Shown here piece after piece: positions 1 to 12,808 of a stretch of DNA of 57,026 nt. Source of the DNA: Balamuthia mandrillaris (Eukaryota; Discosea; Longamoebia; Balamuthiidae). The notes under the pieces were generated by a model. The model had not been told where the DNA came from. It made no database searches and saw nothing but the letters and a program-made list of their open reading frames with translations. Position 1 is the stretch's first letter; every line of letters begins with the position of its first letter. Location of the stretch: the NCBI GenBank assembly GCA_031835245.1, contig JAVKOQ010000329.1, positions 1-57,026 on the forward strand, read 5' to 3'. The position numbers and the translations under genes were made by a program.

Positions 1-1377
1 GAAGTTGGAGGTAACAGGTCAAGGTTTGGATGTACAGTTTATATACGTGACAGTAGCACCACAAACAATTGATAAAAGAAGAAGCCAGCAACCCTAAGCC
101 AAAGGTTGGACCTCCTTCCCTTTCAAACCCACGTTTTTCTTATTTTTTTTCCTCCCAGAGTATGAAAATCTTTTGTTGTCCCAAGAGAATTATGTGAAAG
201 TTATTTGCGCATCCCTTTCTGGTAATATAGTTCTTCCACCATTATCTGTATCCTACCTTCCTTCCTTTCTTCTTGTTCCCTTTCTTTTGTTGCAACATTG
301 GAGATTCACTCTCATTGTCTTTCCTCTATTCTCTTGTGTCTTAAACAGCACACCTAGGTGATGATACCATGTGTTGGAGATTACAACAACACATTAATAA
401 CTTCAATGCTTTTGTCTCTTCCACCTTGGCCACACTGTACAGTCCTTCCACTACCACTGCTACTGTTTCTCCTTCTGCCTTCCATTTCACAGACTTCTCC
501 CCTATAGTCACCTCATTCAACCTGTTGGCAGCATTCCTATTCTCTTGTCTCTTATAAGAAGGTAAAAGAATCAATAAACTTGTTAAGTGGGTGAGTTTCT
601 CTGCTGATGGTTGATGAATGCAGTTCAACCATGAACATAAAGTGGTACAAACACAAAAACGGATAGTTAGAGGAAAGATCATAAGATCTAAGGATAACAG
701 AATAGAAAATAGCAACCACGAATTAGTCTAAGCATGTTCTGTCAAAACAACCTGCTTTCTCTCACACCTCTGAAGGCAAAGTGGTGGGTTGGAGGTGTGA
801 GGTGAATGGAATGGATGTTGATACTGCTGTGAATAACTTTTGGTGAAACTTTTCTGTTACTCATTTTCTTTTCCTATATTGCTAAAAGTAACAAGGTCAC
901 AAAACAAGAAAGGAAGAGGAAAGAAAAAGAACCAAAACAGTAAGGCTGAGCTTGCTGTATACTTGCTAAGCATGTAAAGCTGAGGAGCAGAGATCCTATG
1001 GAAAAAGTTGCTTGGAGGACAGCAGTGAAACCAATGCTTGCAGGCCAAGTTGGTTGTGAATCAAGCACAAGGTACCTCTATGCTGTTTCATCAACTCATT
1101 ATTAACCTCAATAGTCTAGCATTGAGGGTCAGTAGGCAAAGTGACTGGAGTAAACATTGATAGTGAGATAATAAAGGATGAAGGTAAACATGTGTGAAAT
1201 GCTAATGTAACTGTGTGGGTAGTTTTGTGTGTTGGTTGTGTTTTAGTAGTGTATTGATTATGGAAAAGAATGAATGATGTTTTAGAGCTATTCTTTTCTA
1301 GCAACCAAGCTTGGCCAGTGATTTCTTTGGTATTCATAATCAATAGCTATCTCTTACTTGAAAGGCTTACAATAAAG
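1..1377. other. No recognisable gene
   Basis: This stretch lies beyond the 3' end of the first CLU gene. The open frames in it are short, low in complexity and resemble no family I know. The longest, on the minus strand at 341-715, reads like translated AT-rich DNA, with no domain and no convincing splice partner. I see no tRNA and no long repeat. It could hold the UTR of a gene beyond the left edge. Confidence 0.4.
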
Positions 1378-4117
1378 TTAGTCAAGAGAGAGTTGATTCA
1401 AAAGAAGCCAAGAAAACAAACCTGAAACCTTCTTGGTATCATCATCACTAGTTGGCATATCATCCAACACAATGGATGCAAGGGAGGAATGAAGTGTTGA
1501 AAGCTTATTACGACTATTTGTTCTAACAAAAGAAGCATCTCGGCTGCCTTTCAAGGCAAACGGCTTTGTGCTGACAGGTTTAATGGTCATATCTGGAACG
1601 GATTTGGCTCTGCTGTGTCCTTGCCGTTCTGCTATGGCTTGCAATATCAATGCCCGATGCTCTGGATTAGTGATGCCTATTTCCTTCAGGTCCTTATCTT
1701 TTAAAGTAAGAAATGTATCATAGTCTATCTCGTGGTACTGTAGCTGCAGCACATAACTTTCCAGCTCCAAAGAAGAAAGCACTGCACGTATTTCTACCAG
1801 AGAAAGTAAAATTAAAAAAGCAATTATCATGGTAAGGAAGTAAAGAGTACCATTGTTTTCAGAAGAAACTGCATTTGAGATAGCTGTCAGCTCTTTCTCG
1901 GGCCAGAATTGATGATAAAGCTTGGAGATAGGAACTGTTAGGTTGCCAGCTAGCGAGTCATGGATCTGATTTGTGAAGGAGGGTATGCTGTTTTTCAAAG
2001 CTAATAATGGCACCACAATACGGGCTCTTTCCGGACCATAAATTGCAGCAAAGTCAGCATAACTCTGGTAGCATTAGGCAGAAAAGATAAGATGATGTTC
2101 AAAGTGAGAGAGAGAGAGGCAAAGGAAACCTTTTGGAGATAAGCAGTTGCTGCTGAGGAATCAATCTTGCGCATAAGGAAATAGAGTTTTAGATTTAACT
2201 TGCCGGTGATTGGGTGGAGTCTATGCAGCTTTTCCACTGACTTTAGTGCGTTTTGGTAAAAGTCAACAGCTTCTTCAACCTTTCCAGCATTTTCAAAAAT
2301 CTCTCCAACAGTTTGCATGCCTTCAAGAGTGACCTCACTGAAACTGCCGAATAGATTTTCGCCATAGTAAAGTCCGCGAAGCGCATAGTCAAGTGCCTAG
2401 CAGGAAAGATATGAGAAGTTGCTCATCACTAATAAACGAGAATTTACCTTAGAAGTGTTACCCATTTCTTTGTAGTAATGGGCTAGAGCGTAAAAACTCT
2501 GCAGAGCTTCGGGAGAATCAGTGCCAATCGAAGATTCGATTTGTTGATGATGATAAAGTTGTATGAGTGTGTGATATGATTCTTTAACTTCATCTCTTTC
2601 ATCAAAGTAGTTCATCAAGGTTGTGGAGTCTTTTTCGCGTTCCTTAATGAGAGAGTCTTGGAGCAAAGCCTTAATTTCATCAGTGCGAACAAAGATGTTT
2701 TTTGTCTTTGGGTTGATAGAATGTAGGTCACTAACTTGCAGCGGCCTTTCGCTTTCGAATACGTAAGGGTGTTCGAAAAGGCGTTTTTGTGCGGCAATGG
2801 AAAACCTGATGCCCGTTGTTTCCTGCAAACGTTGGAAAACAGGAAACATGAGGAGTTTGGAGCGGAGATCATAGTCCACTTGTGCTTCTTCAGTGGACAA
2901 GGCGGATCCAAATTGAAACTACAACCGTACAAGCCAAACTTAGCAAATGAGAGTTAGTGTAGGGAAAAGCAAATACCACTAACCTGCACAAAAATTTTGA
3001 GCTTTGTTTTCCAGTAGTTATCACTCTCTTTAGAGGTCTGCATATGAGAAAGAGTTGAATGAGTCAGACCAAGAGAAAAAAAAAAACAAAGCTCCGAAAA
3101 TGAGCAATACTTACTCCCAAAACCAGATTAAAGTAATCTACAATGCGTTGTTTTAATTGTTCCTCGTTGTGACATGTAAAAATGCTCTTTCGCATTATTT
3201 TTCGTAGCTTTTGCTTCATAATACGTGTGGACATTTCGGTGAGCAAGAACGAACGCAAGTGATGGTTGAAGTTTCTGTGACGTAGCCTGCCAAGAAAGCG
3301 CACATTAATTCCAACTTTATGCATTTCCTCTATCAACTCCTGTCAATATAAAAAAAATTGCGTTAAACGTTCGCCAGTTGATGCAGTGCCACTTCTAACC
3401 TATTTTGGTTGGAAGCTAAATCAAACCTTATGATCCACAGGAGTAACTGTATGATTGTTTAATTGTTTGGCCAGGTCGGGAATAACTCGGTTTAACAATC
3501 GGTGAGTTGCCTTAGCTACCTGTAAAAATGATAAACATGTTAGTTGGTGAGACGAAGAAAGAGCAAAGAAATAGCACCTCTTTTCGGTGCTCTGGCTCCG
3601 CCTCATCAACCAGGCCAAATCTGCTGAATGCATCACTCGAGAGGGGAACTTCGTTTGAGGCAACGAGCTCGGGTCTAAGCAGACGATAAAGGTAAACCAT
3701 GCTGTTATATTTTTCCACCAGTACATTGCCTTTCATTTCTGGCACTTCCTTTCCATCTTTTCTCTTTGTGGAAACTAATACGTTGGCTCTTTTGTTTCGA
3801 TTCCCCTTTGTTGATTTGTTGGTGTGGCAAGGGAAACTGTTAACCCTCACAAGTGAGAAAGAAAATTAGTGAAAAGTCTAAACTACCTTAGAATTGTAAT
3901 AGAAAGTGCCAATAGCGGTTTTTCGAACATTTATATCTTCCGGTAAGGCACCAATCAGCTCTGCGATGGCCTTTTCCTTGGTGGCGGTTGAGCGATAGGC
4001 TGGTTCATCGATTCTCTCTTCTCTCAAGGGTTGCTCATCATCCTCAGGTATGATAAGAATGCCTCTGGTTGGAGCCTCCGGTGGAAACACACGTGCTGTA
4101 TCCTATAGTTTTAGGTT

Positions 4118-4149
<32 letters not shown>

Positions 4150-5840
4150 TCGTGTAAACAATCAGCCTCAAACAAGACAAGTTGGTAATGTAGGACTTAC
4201 AAGCACATAGAGTTTGTTATCATAACCCTGGTGGCCTTCTAAATCAAGGGGGCCATAGAGAAATCTTCGATTAAACTTGTTATTACCCGCATAGTGACCT
4301 GTTGGGAATCCAAGGTTATGATGTGACATAGATGTATGACCGGAGGTTATGATGTGACATAGATGTTTGAGCAACAAGATAACCTTTAAGGTTAAGATTA
4401 CGCGCTGCTAGTTTCATGTATTCTCTCATTTCTGGGTGTTCATCCTTGACGTTCCTTCCAGCATCTCTGGACCCGTACACAAGGGTACCATTTCCCTTTG
4501 TGTCTATGTTAAGGCAAGATTCGGCCAATACCCTATAGCCACAATAATCGATCTAGCTCGTACCGTTTGTGCAACTTGCGTCAGTTTCTTAACATCTGTC
4601 ATAGAAGGTGCAAAACAAGCAGAAAGATAAACAGACTGCGGGCTTACGTACAACAACAGTAAGGGGGACATAGAGTCCTTTAACACCGCACTGAAAGTAA
4701 GCCTTCAGCCCAATCAATTCCTGATGTTGGTAAATTATTAGAGAAAACTAGCAGCAGACGATGATCCTACAAATGAAAAACAAAACCGTACATGCCCAGC
4801 CGCCTTCATTGCCGCTGCATCGCCCCCATAAAGCCCCTTCCAGTCTGTTGCCAGCTTGAAAAATATTCCGTCTATGAGTGCAGATAATCACATAACACAA
4901 CAAAACCGGTCAATTCTATGCACAAGTCAGCTCTCTCTTCTCTCTTCTCTTTTCGCTCTTGTCTAACGTTCCTCTTTCTTCAAATAACAGTACCCGATAT
5001 GAATTTTTGTCCACCAGCCTGTCCTCCGACATCGATGGCCTTGATGGTCTTCTCCGTGTTAGGCAAGGGGATCTCCTCGATGATGGTGGTGGCCTTTTGT
5101 ATGGCAGAGGCCTCGAACCTCGTCAACAACTTTCGAATGTCTACCGCCTTCTGCATGCGTTGCTGCAAGGTATCGCTGGGCCGGTCCAGTATTCTCTTGA
5201 ACTGTGCCATCCAATCCACTGTCCCAGGTGTGGAGGCACCTATATTCATATATGAACGCGTCCGTGCAGCATGCAGTTCAAATGAGTATTTTGATTATTT
5301 TTAAAAGAAGAGCAAGTCAGCACCGTCATGAATGGGAAAGAGAAGAGAATGGGCGGGACTCGCACCAGCACCAACAGCAGTCGCGTCCCGTTTTTGAACC
5401 TGAGGTGAAACAGTAGCAACAGAGGAAGCCGGGGAGGTAGTTTGTGTAACAGCGGAGGTAGCAGGCTGCACAGAACCGGCCAAAGGATGAGAGGGGAAGG
5501 AAGGGAAAGAAAGCCCCTCTCCCTCCGCTTCTATGGTGAGATAAGGGGTATTTTCGGCAGCTGCTGCGGAGGGAGGTCTTGCCTCAGCAGAGGGGTCTTC
5601 TTCCACGTTGAAGCTGGAAGTGGAGGTGTGGGCGTCCTCGCTGTGGCTGGCCAAGCTGTAATCCCCGATCACCTCGTAGACCTCATCGTCCTCTGTCATG
5701 TACCCGCTTGCTCCTCCCATTTGGGCTTTCTCTTCCACCTTTGGACTGCCGCTGCCGCCACCAGAAGCAGCGCTACTGCCACTTCCACCAGAATTTGCGG
5801 CAGTTCCTCCTCCACCCTTGCCGCCGCCGCTGCTGCTCAT
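1378..5840 (-). CDS. CLU (clustered mitochondria) protein with TPR and SAM domains, paralogue A
   Basis: CLU/TIF31 proteins are cytosolic, bind mRNAs for mitochondrial proteins and keep mitochondria evenly spread; that role is inferred from the family. About 15 exons. The start at 5840 opens a Gly/Ser-rich disordered region of about 175 residues. A helical segment (RILDRPSDTLQQRMQKAVD) follows, then the CLU core: GIFFKLATDWKGLYGG, GLYVPLTVVV, GTLVYGSRD, the LDLEGHQGYDNKLYVL strand, VFPPEAP, PELVASNEVPLSSDAF and VGINVRFLGRL. After this come the AQKRLFEHPYVFE segment, TPR helices (GKVEEAVDFYQNALKSVEKL) and a C-terminal SAM domain (ELESYVLQLQYHEIDYDTFL). I estimate 1,100-1,200 residues. It is collinear with paralogue B at 15471-22727 up to the SAM domain, but lacks B's second CLU core. 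It is the last of three minus-strand genes in a row. Confidence 0.85.
4121..4148. repeat. (GA)n microsatellite in CLU-A intron
   Basis: A pure GA run lies between the exon ending DNKLYVL and the exon starting DTARVFPPEAP. On the sense (minus) strand it reads (CT)n. Confidence 0.9.
4312..4375. repeat. Two-copy tandem repeat, unit about 32 bp, in a CLU-A intron
   Basis: The block aggttatgatgtgacatag occurs twice, about 32 bases apart. The repeat lies just upstream (in gene sense) of the acceptor before the exon that starts HYAGNNKF. It looks like a small recent tandem duplication inside the intron. Confidence 0.75.
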
Positions 5841-6369
5841 CCTTTTGTTTTTTGTGGCCTTTTGCTTGCTTTGTATATCGGAAGAGTATTATTTTGTTGC
5901 ATTTAATTTTCGTTTCGACCGACGAAACAACAAGTGAGAGCGAATGAAAGAATTCCCTTGGCGTAGCCCAAGCAACAAGCCGCCCCAGTCCAGGTATCCA
6001 GGGCGAAGAAGAGTTGGTTTACCCATCGAAGCAAGCCACCACTCCCACATTCCAGAACAACACGTTGGAGAAGCTGAGAGGCAGGACGTGATGTGCCTTT
6101 TCTATCATCCATGATGATGATGGCTCTTCTGATCAGACCACGGGAGAGAATGTTGCTTTCCTTGCTCAGCTGCAGCACAACCGGCCTCCCATGCATGTTC
6201 ATGGAGAGATTCTTGTTTTGCAAAGAAACAGGGCTAAGAAGATGTTATAGTATACTAGTTACAGTTTCCCTTTGTTGGTGGGTGGGTGGGTTGCAAATGT
6301 TAAAACAAATCAAAAAAATAACAATCATCTATGATAAAAAAGTGAGCAGCGGCTGCTGTTGGCCAGGTA
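5841..6369. other. Intergenic spacer between the RhoGAP gene and CLU-A
   Basis: This lies upstream of the CLU-A start and downstream of the RhoGAP stop. A minus-strand open frame of 106 codons (5903-6223) has no domain and no good splice context, so I treat it as chance. The CLU-A promoter should be here, but I see no defined element. Confidence 0.5.
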
Positions 6370-7899
6370 CTATGGCTTTGGGGCGGCCACGAGCAACTGC
6401 TGCAAAAATGTGGTTGACTTTTGTGATAAAATAAGACTCTCCATAGGGTTCACACAGCAAGGGTTGAACAGATTGGGAGCCACCACAATGGCTACCATTG
6501 TCAAACAGAACAACAACACATTAAGTATTAGTTGAGCAAGGAGGAATAATAAGGTCCAGAAAGCATGAGCAAACAGTGCTTACCTAAATTTTGCTCAGTC
6601 ATCTTATTTTGGTCCTTATGCTGGACGACCTCCTGCATCAGTTGTAATAGCCAACCTAACAGAGATTTGTGGGGCTCCTCCAAGCTTTCGTACGCGTTCG
6701 TACATACGGAAGGGTCCTCAATGCCATGCGAAATAACTTCTGTTGGAAACAGATTGAAGATAGGCATTGGCAGCTCTCTGTAATAAATCTACGGTCCACC
6801 ATCAAAGAGAAACAGTAGGTTAGCCGATAAACAACAATAACCAAAACGAAACTTTAAAAAATGATAAACCTTAAGCACGTTGGCTATAACGTTAACGTCA
6901 AAAGTGTCGGAAATTGCGTTGGTAATGGTGCCATATTTGTTGATGTAGCTTTTGAGTTTCTCTATGTCACCGGCATCACCAGCCAGCCGGAATATTCCCT
7001 CCTCCTTGAATGCCTCTCGTTCCACCAACGCCGTCTTAAGCTCCACCAAAATCTTTGGCACCATGAAGCCTACATAACCGTCAACATCACAAATATCGTC
7101 ATCAGCATCCTTCTCACGATTTAACTAACAGCCAGTAATAAAACAATACCATTATCGTCTACCAGTTCTAACGTGGTAGGGTCTGATCCAAAGATACCTC
7201 CTTCTACGCCTGCTTTAATGGATACCATCACTGTTTCCTCCCCACCATTTAGGTGAAGAGCAATGTTTTCTTGAACGTTCTTCTGCTCCAGCAGCATCAT
7301 TTTTATATTCACTTTCACATAGTTCTTTTTCTGGGTTTAAGATAACAAGGCTCGTGAGGGAAAGAAAAAACGAACAAAACAAAAACGTTGTTACTTTGAC
7401 GGAAGGCTCAATGGTTCCTGCTGCTGGGTCGAACAATAACTTCCACTTGGGGTTGTTGCTTGCTTCAAACTTGAACTTGAGTCGGCTTTGCGTGTTGTTC
7501 ACGACGATAAGTTGTTGCTTTATCGGCAGCTCTACTTCGCAATTCTTGCCAAAGTCAACGCCCTCCCTTGATAGCTGTTCAATGATGAGTTAGTATAATA
7601 TAGTTTTCCTTCTATTGCAACTGGGACGTGCTCTATCCGTCACATCTTCTATAGCTTCTTCTTATTCTTGTTTCATCTTTCTCATAAAAATTTTTTCTAC
7701 TCCTTCGTTGCTAGCCCAGAATAAAATAGGTACCAAAACAGTTCTATGTGGTTCAAAGCCTAAAAAGATGCTACAGTGGTCAACTCGGAGAAAAGATAAA
7801 AAAAATCCAAAAATAAGACAAACACTTACTCTTGAGTTGAGTCAAGCGCTCCTCATCTTCGTCGGAAAGTACAAAAGCCATTTCGTCTCCTCCCATCAT
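6370..7899 (-). CDS. ASH-like domain plus RhoGAP domain protein
   Basis: A GTPase-activating protein for Rho-family GTPases (family role). An N-terminal acidic piece (MAFVLSDEDEERLTQL) leads to a beta-sandwich segment (VVNNTQSRLKFKFEASN, LLFDPAAGTIEPS, then VNIKMMLLEQKNVQENIAL) that resembles an ASH (ASPM/SPD-2/Hydin) domain. The RhoGAP domain follows: VPKILVELKTALVEREA, then EEGIFRLAGDAGDIEKLK with the arginine finger in GIFR, then RELPMPIFNLFP, and last VVAPNLFNPCCVNPMESL. The stop is TAG. About 6 exons and roughly 400 residues. ASH followed by RhoGAP is the C-terminal layout of OCRL/INPP5B lipid phosphatases, but no phosphatase domain is visible upstream. The ATG at 7899 is the first in its open frame. 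A small upstream exon is possible because the frame stays open to about 7975. Confidence 0.78.
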
Positions 7900-8280
7900 A
7901 TTGATCGTTTGCCGTCGAGCGGAATTGCTGTGTTCCCCACCGGGAGTGTCTTCTGAACCCGCTCGCGGAGTAGCTGGTTTGCTGCCGCTATGGCGTTACC
8001 AAACAACCGTTAGCATTACATAGCGTTAATATAGTTTGTCTGTTAAGATTTTTTTTTTTTTTGTGTGCAAAGGGCCAAAGAAGATACCTAGATGTAAATA
8101 TTTTCTTCATAGGCAAGTGCTCCTCCTTTCTTCTCGCTGCGCTTTCTTCTTGGTTGTTTCAGCTTTTCTTTTTTCCTCCTTTTAGCGCCATTACAATGCA
8201 ATTCAACACATAATAAATTATGATTTGCTTAATTGATGGTTGATTAATGAAATATATGCAAAAAGAGTGGTAGGTGGCCT
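7900..8280. other. Spacer upstream of the RhoGAP gene, past the LRR gene stop
   Basis: Contains a T12 run near 8049 and a Lys/Arg-rich frame at about 8100-8215 on the minus strand without a clear start. It could hold a leader exon of the RhoGAP gene or the 3' UTR of the LRR gene. I see no domain. Confidence 0.35.
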
Positions 8281-9006
8281 TCAGTCACGAAAACGCTTTT
8301 TCAACGCCTTCTTCTCCTCGTTGCTGAGTTTGTTGTAACCGAAACTGAGAAACTTGAGATGGGGAAGCTTCAGAATACCTTCAGGAATGTGCGGTAATTT
8401 GTTGCAACTGAGATCAAGTTGTCTGTGTTTAGTGCGCCCCAAAAATGTAATCGTCAGCGAAGAAGTACCACAGAAAAATAATTTGAAAAAAAAAAAAAAA
8501 AGGAAAAAGAACCTCAAGTCCTTCAAATTAGAGAGAGAATCAGGTAGCTTGGATAGTTTGTTATGGCTAACGTCCAAGTTTTTCAGGCGAGTGAGCTTCC
8601 ATCCAATATTGGAGGGGAGCTCGGTTAAGTTGTTGTACATGGCTTCCAACGTTCGCAGATTGTCCAATTCCAATACCTCCTCTGAAGTGTACAATTCTGA
8701 TCAGTTTCAATCACACAATTTATGTCATAAACCAATAACATACCAGGGATGAGGGTCATGTTGTTAAGGCTCAAATCAAGGTCGGTCAATCGTGTTAGAA
8801 GGGTTATCTCGATGGGCAGATGCTTGATCATGGTCTCTCTCAGTTGCAATATTTCAAGATTTTCCAACAAGCCTATCTCTGGTGGTAGTTCCATCAGCCG
8901 TATAAAGTTTAGGTCCAGCTTCCGTAGCGAGAACATGTGAAAGAGCACTGACGGCATTCCTCCCCTATTTGATTTCACAAAAGTTAAAATTTGGTATGTT
9001 TGAGAC

Positions 9007-9045
<39 letters not shown>

Positions 9046-12000
9046 CCTGAGGCCATTTCGGTTAAGGTACAACACCTCGAGCTTCTTCAAGTTGGGCAAG
9101 GTAGCAGGCAGGGCCGGCAAGAAGTCAGAGCGGACGTCTAACACGTAAAGCTCTTCCAAATCGCCGATCTCAGTAGGAAGGTGTTCAATGCAATTGGATC
9201 CTATGTACAATATGCGGAGCTGCTTCAGATTGTTGATGTTCTTGGGGATGAAAGCTATCCGATTCCTCGAAAGGTTCAACTCCTTCAGTGTTGTTACATA
9301 TTCACAAAGATTACGAGGAAACTCAGAAAGACGGTTGTTGCCTAATCTGAGAGTGACTAGTGACGGAAGGCATCCTCTCTTGTTGACGATAAAAGGGAAC
9401 CCTACGAGTTTGTTCTTTTCTTCAAGTGTTCGAGCTTGGTCGATGGCATCTTCTTCCTCCTGTTCCTCTTCGTCCATTGGTACTACCATAGGGAGGGCCT
9501 TGTTGCTATCCAATGCAGAGGCAGCAATAGGGGAAGTAGCAAGCATTCTGTAGGACTGGATTTGGCCAAAAGACTCCACGCTCTCAAACTCGAGATTAGA
9601 AGCTTCATCGTTCTCCACAAGGTCTTCGCCATCAGCCTCATCGTCTATCCGCAGCTCAGTCTGCTCATTTTCCTCTTCGTCGTCATTTTTATCGTTATCT
9701 TCTTCATCTTCATTCACCCTGTTTTCCTCTTCCTCCATAGCTTCTACGGCTTCCTCATTAAGTTTTCCGCTAGCCCCCACCGTTGATGATATAACAGGTG
9801 TTGTTGAGGCAGAAGCAGCTGCTAGTGAGGCCAATTGCTCTATTGCCTCAAACGCAGCCCGCTGACCCTCTTGCTCCGTATCCTTCTTGATTTTAGGGGA
9901 GGTTCCTTTCCGGCCATCAACATCTTGGTTGCTGGTATCACTGCCACCGCCATCACGACCAACGTTGCTGTCAGCGTCGGGAAGAACTGCCGTTGCTTCT
10001 GTAGTTGCGGTCGGTGTTGAGTCTTGTTGTACAGCAGTAGGGGTAGGAGAGGAGCCGATCTCAATGTTGGAAAGTTTGTCGTTGGTCGTGGGAGTGGTAT
10101 TGGCTACTGACTTGTGCTGGTCGGCCGTTGATGAGTCAGTATCTTTTGGCGGTAGTTCCAGCTCATTTTGAGATTCCGGCTCCTCTTCCGGCTCTTCCCA
10201 GTCCCCTTCATCCTCATAGTCCCTTTCGAATTGACCTGAGGTAAACATTTCATCTTGATTTCGTTCCAATTGGGCAACAAGTTTAGCATGTTTCTTCTCA
10301 TCAAACAGCAGTAGTTGGCTGAGGTCGTTGAAATCAAATCGATTGGCGTGCAACAAAGTGAGCTTTTTCTTGTGTTCATAGTCCAATTGCTTTGGTGGGT
10401 ATCTCCGTTTGAAGGTGTTGCAATAGGGATACGTTACGGGAAATCTCTTACGCATAGATGTGAGCTGGTTACTTTCCAGATTAAGGAATTCTAATTTCGG
10501 AAAGTAGTCGCCAAATTGTTTGGGGAGATACCGTAGCTTATTGTAGGAGAGGCAAAGATACTCCAAGGCGCTGAGATGCACGAATGATTCTGGGAGATAG
10601 GTCAAATTGTTGGAATGGATGTCTAGCATTCTCAACTGCTTCAAGTTGCCAATGGAATGGGGCAAGGAGGCCAAGCAGTTGAATGAAAGCACCAGGTGTT
10701 GCAGGTGATCCAACATTCCAAACTCCTCCGGCAGTTCTGTCAAGCGATTCCGTTTCAAGTTCAGTGACCGCAGATAGCGTAGGAGTCCAATCTGTGGTGG
10801 CAATGACCGCAAATGTTGTTTGTTTAGATTCAACCGCAGGACTTTAGTGGGGTGTGTGCCGGTTAATACAAGCCATTAAAAATGTGAACACATAAAACGC
10901 ACAACAAAACAAGAGCAAAATCCGCACTTTTAACGGGATGTCTCTCGACAAGCGGTTGGCCGGTTTTATTCCGTTGTTGTGGTGGTTGCAAGGCTGTCGA
11001 GACGCCAAATGCACCACCGCCGGATGGAGCCAAACTGTCGGGATGATAAGCCGTTGAGTACTGCTGGTTAGGCGGCTGCTGTTGCTGATATCCCACATAG
11101 CCTGAATTTGAAGGACGCTGCGATGTTTCTAATGGGGGCTGTAGCTGTTTAATGAGATTCTGTTCCAACTCAGGTTGGGTTTGGTGTTGTTGGCTGCTTT
11201 CGTTGTCTGTTTCTCTCTTTCGTTTTCGGGTTTCAGCAGTAGGCTCCCGTTGAGCTTCCGTAGCAAGTCCACTGCCTTCTTCCTTCGCTTCTCCTTTCGG
11301 TTGTTGCAAAGAAGGAGCACTGTCGATATTGGCATTATGTTCAACAAGTCTACTGCGGGGAGGCTGTAATCTTGTTTGATCTCGTGCTTCTGCTGCTACG
11401 GGGGTGCTACCACTATCACCGACACCGCTATCGTCTTCAGCAACTAGCATGGCGTTGTGGTTGACAGGTGTCATGTTCTCATGTCCCGTCGTTACGCTTG
11501 CCGCAGCGCGCTGGTGAAGTTGTAAACTATCAGCACTAGATTTCTCTCTAGCGCCTTCTCCTGTAGGATTATGGCTGGCTTGGCCTATTCCCAGGCTTGT
11601 AGCAGTCGTTGGCGTGATAGTAGTGGTTGTAGTAGATGGCAGTAATGGCTTGACGATCCCCTCGGTAGCTGCCCTACTGTTGCTGTTACTGGTGGTTGGG
11701 ATAGCGGTTACGGCTGTGGTGGCAACTGGGCTAGGAAAGGGCAAGCCTTGGGAATGAGGGGATTTGGAAAGATGATATGCTGGCGTCGTAGGAGAAGATG
11801 AAGCCGAAGAAATAGAAGGCGCAGCAGAGGATAAATTAGAAGAAGCAGGAGAAACGGATTGAGGGTGGGACAAAGTCCGTTGCGGCTCATCAAGAGAGGG
11901 CTTAGGTAACATAAGGGGAGGCGGGTTATCTTGAAGGAGAGGATAAGATGGACTGGTTTGTTCGCATGCGTGCGAAGCAGAAGCAAGGCGCTTGCTTGAT

Positions 12001-12762
12001 TCGGTGACATCGAACGCTTCTTCCAAAGAGTAGAAGGTGCGGTCAAGGTCGTCGTAAGCGCCACAAAGCTCTCCCTCCCCTTCTGGCTCCAAGTAGGCCA
12101 GAAAATGCTCCAAATACTGAGCCACCAAATTGTCAAAGAATGTTTCCCCTTCAAACTCAATTTCACTTGCTGAAGTTGTTGGCTCTTGTTTCGCAAGTAA
12201 AGGAACATCAGAAGAATCTTCGTCAATGTTAACGTGTTCCGATTCTGCTTTGCTTTCTCCCGAAGAAATAACTGGTTGTGCGTTGGTAGTAGATAAGTGC
12301 TGTGCTGCAAGGTTTTCTGCCATAGACGCCAATGTTGTGGAAGGTTGGAACTGCTGTTGCTGCTGTGATTGCGATAAAGGAGATGACACCTGCTGTTGTG
12401 ATTGAAGCGGTAGTCGTGTTTCAGATCCGCCTGCTAAAGTGCTAAACGAAGGGACCTGTTGCAAGGACCCTGCACTTTTGCTGGCGTTGATGTTGGTGTT
12501 TGCCTCAAAGAAGCCTCCTGTTGGGGATCCTCCGTATGTTGAAGAAGAAGCAGCGGAGGAATAGTGACTATCAACGGCAGCAGTGCCACCAGCAGTAACA
12601 TACGTAGGAAGAGGGTCACGCCGCAGGATATTAGTGGCGAGCACCATTATAATGGAGGGGTTATCTGCTTCTGTGATGGATGCCACTATCCAGTACGTTC
12701 CTTTATCGTCCAACGCAATAGCCTTGCCTACATGCATCATAAATGACAATTCCACAAAAAGC

Positions 12763-12808
<46 letters not shown>

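Noticed and set aside
341-715. Minus-strand 124-codon frame near the left edge
   Set aside because: No domain, no clean splice partner, and the opposite strand is also open; likely chance.
5442-5947. Three overlapping plus-strand frames up to 154 codons
   Set aside because: Antisense of the low-complexity first exon of CLU-A; rich in Leu/Pro/Ser from GC-rich repeats.
10850-10960. Separate gene boundary between the acidic/Gln-rich part and the LRR part
   Set aside because: The LRR exon lacks an ATG before the first repeat, and a GT...AG intron joins the halves in phase as HPVK-ILRLNL.
11708-12310. Minus-strand 200-codon frame within the LRR gene
   Set aside because: Shifted-frame shadow of the Ser/Gln/Thr-rich exon; Leu-rich and without motif.
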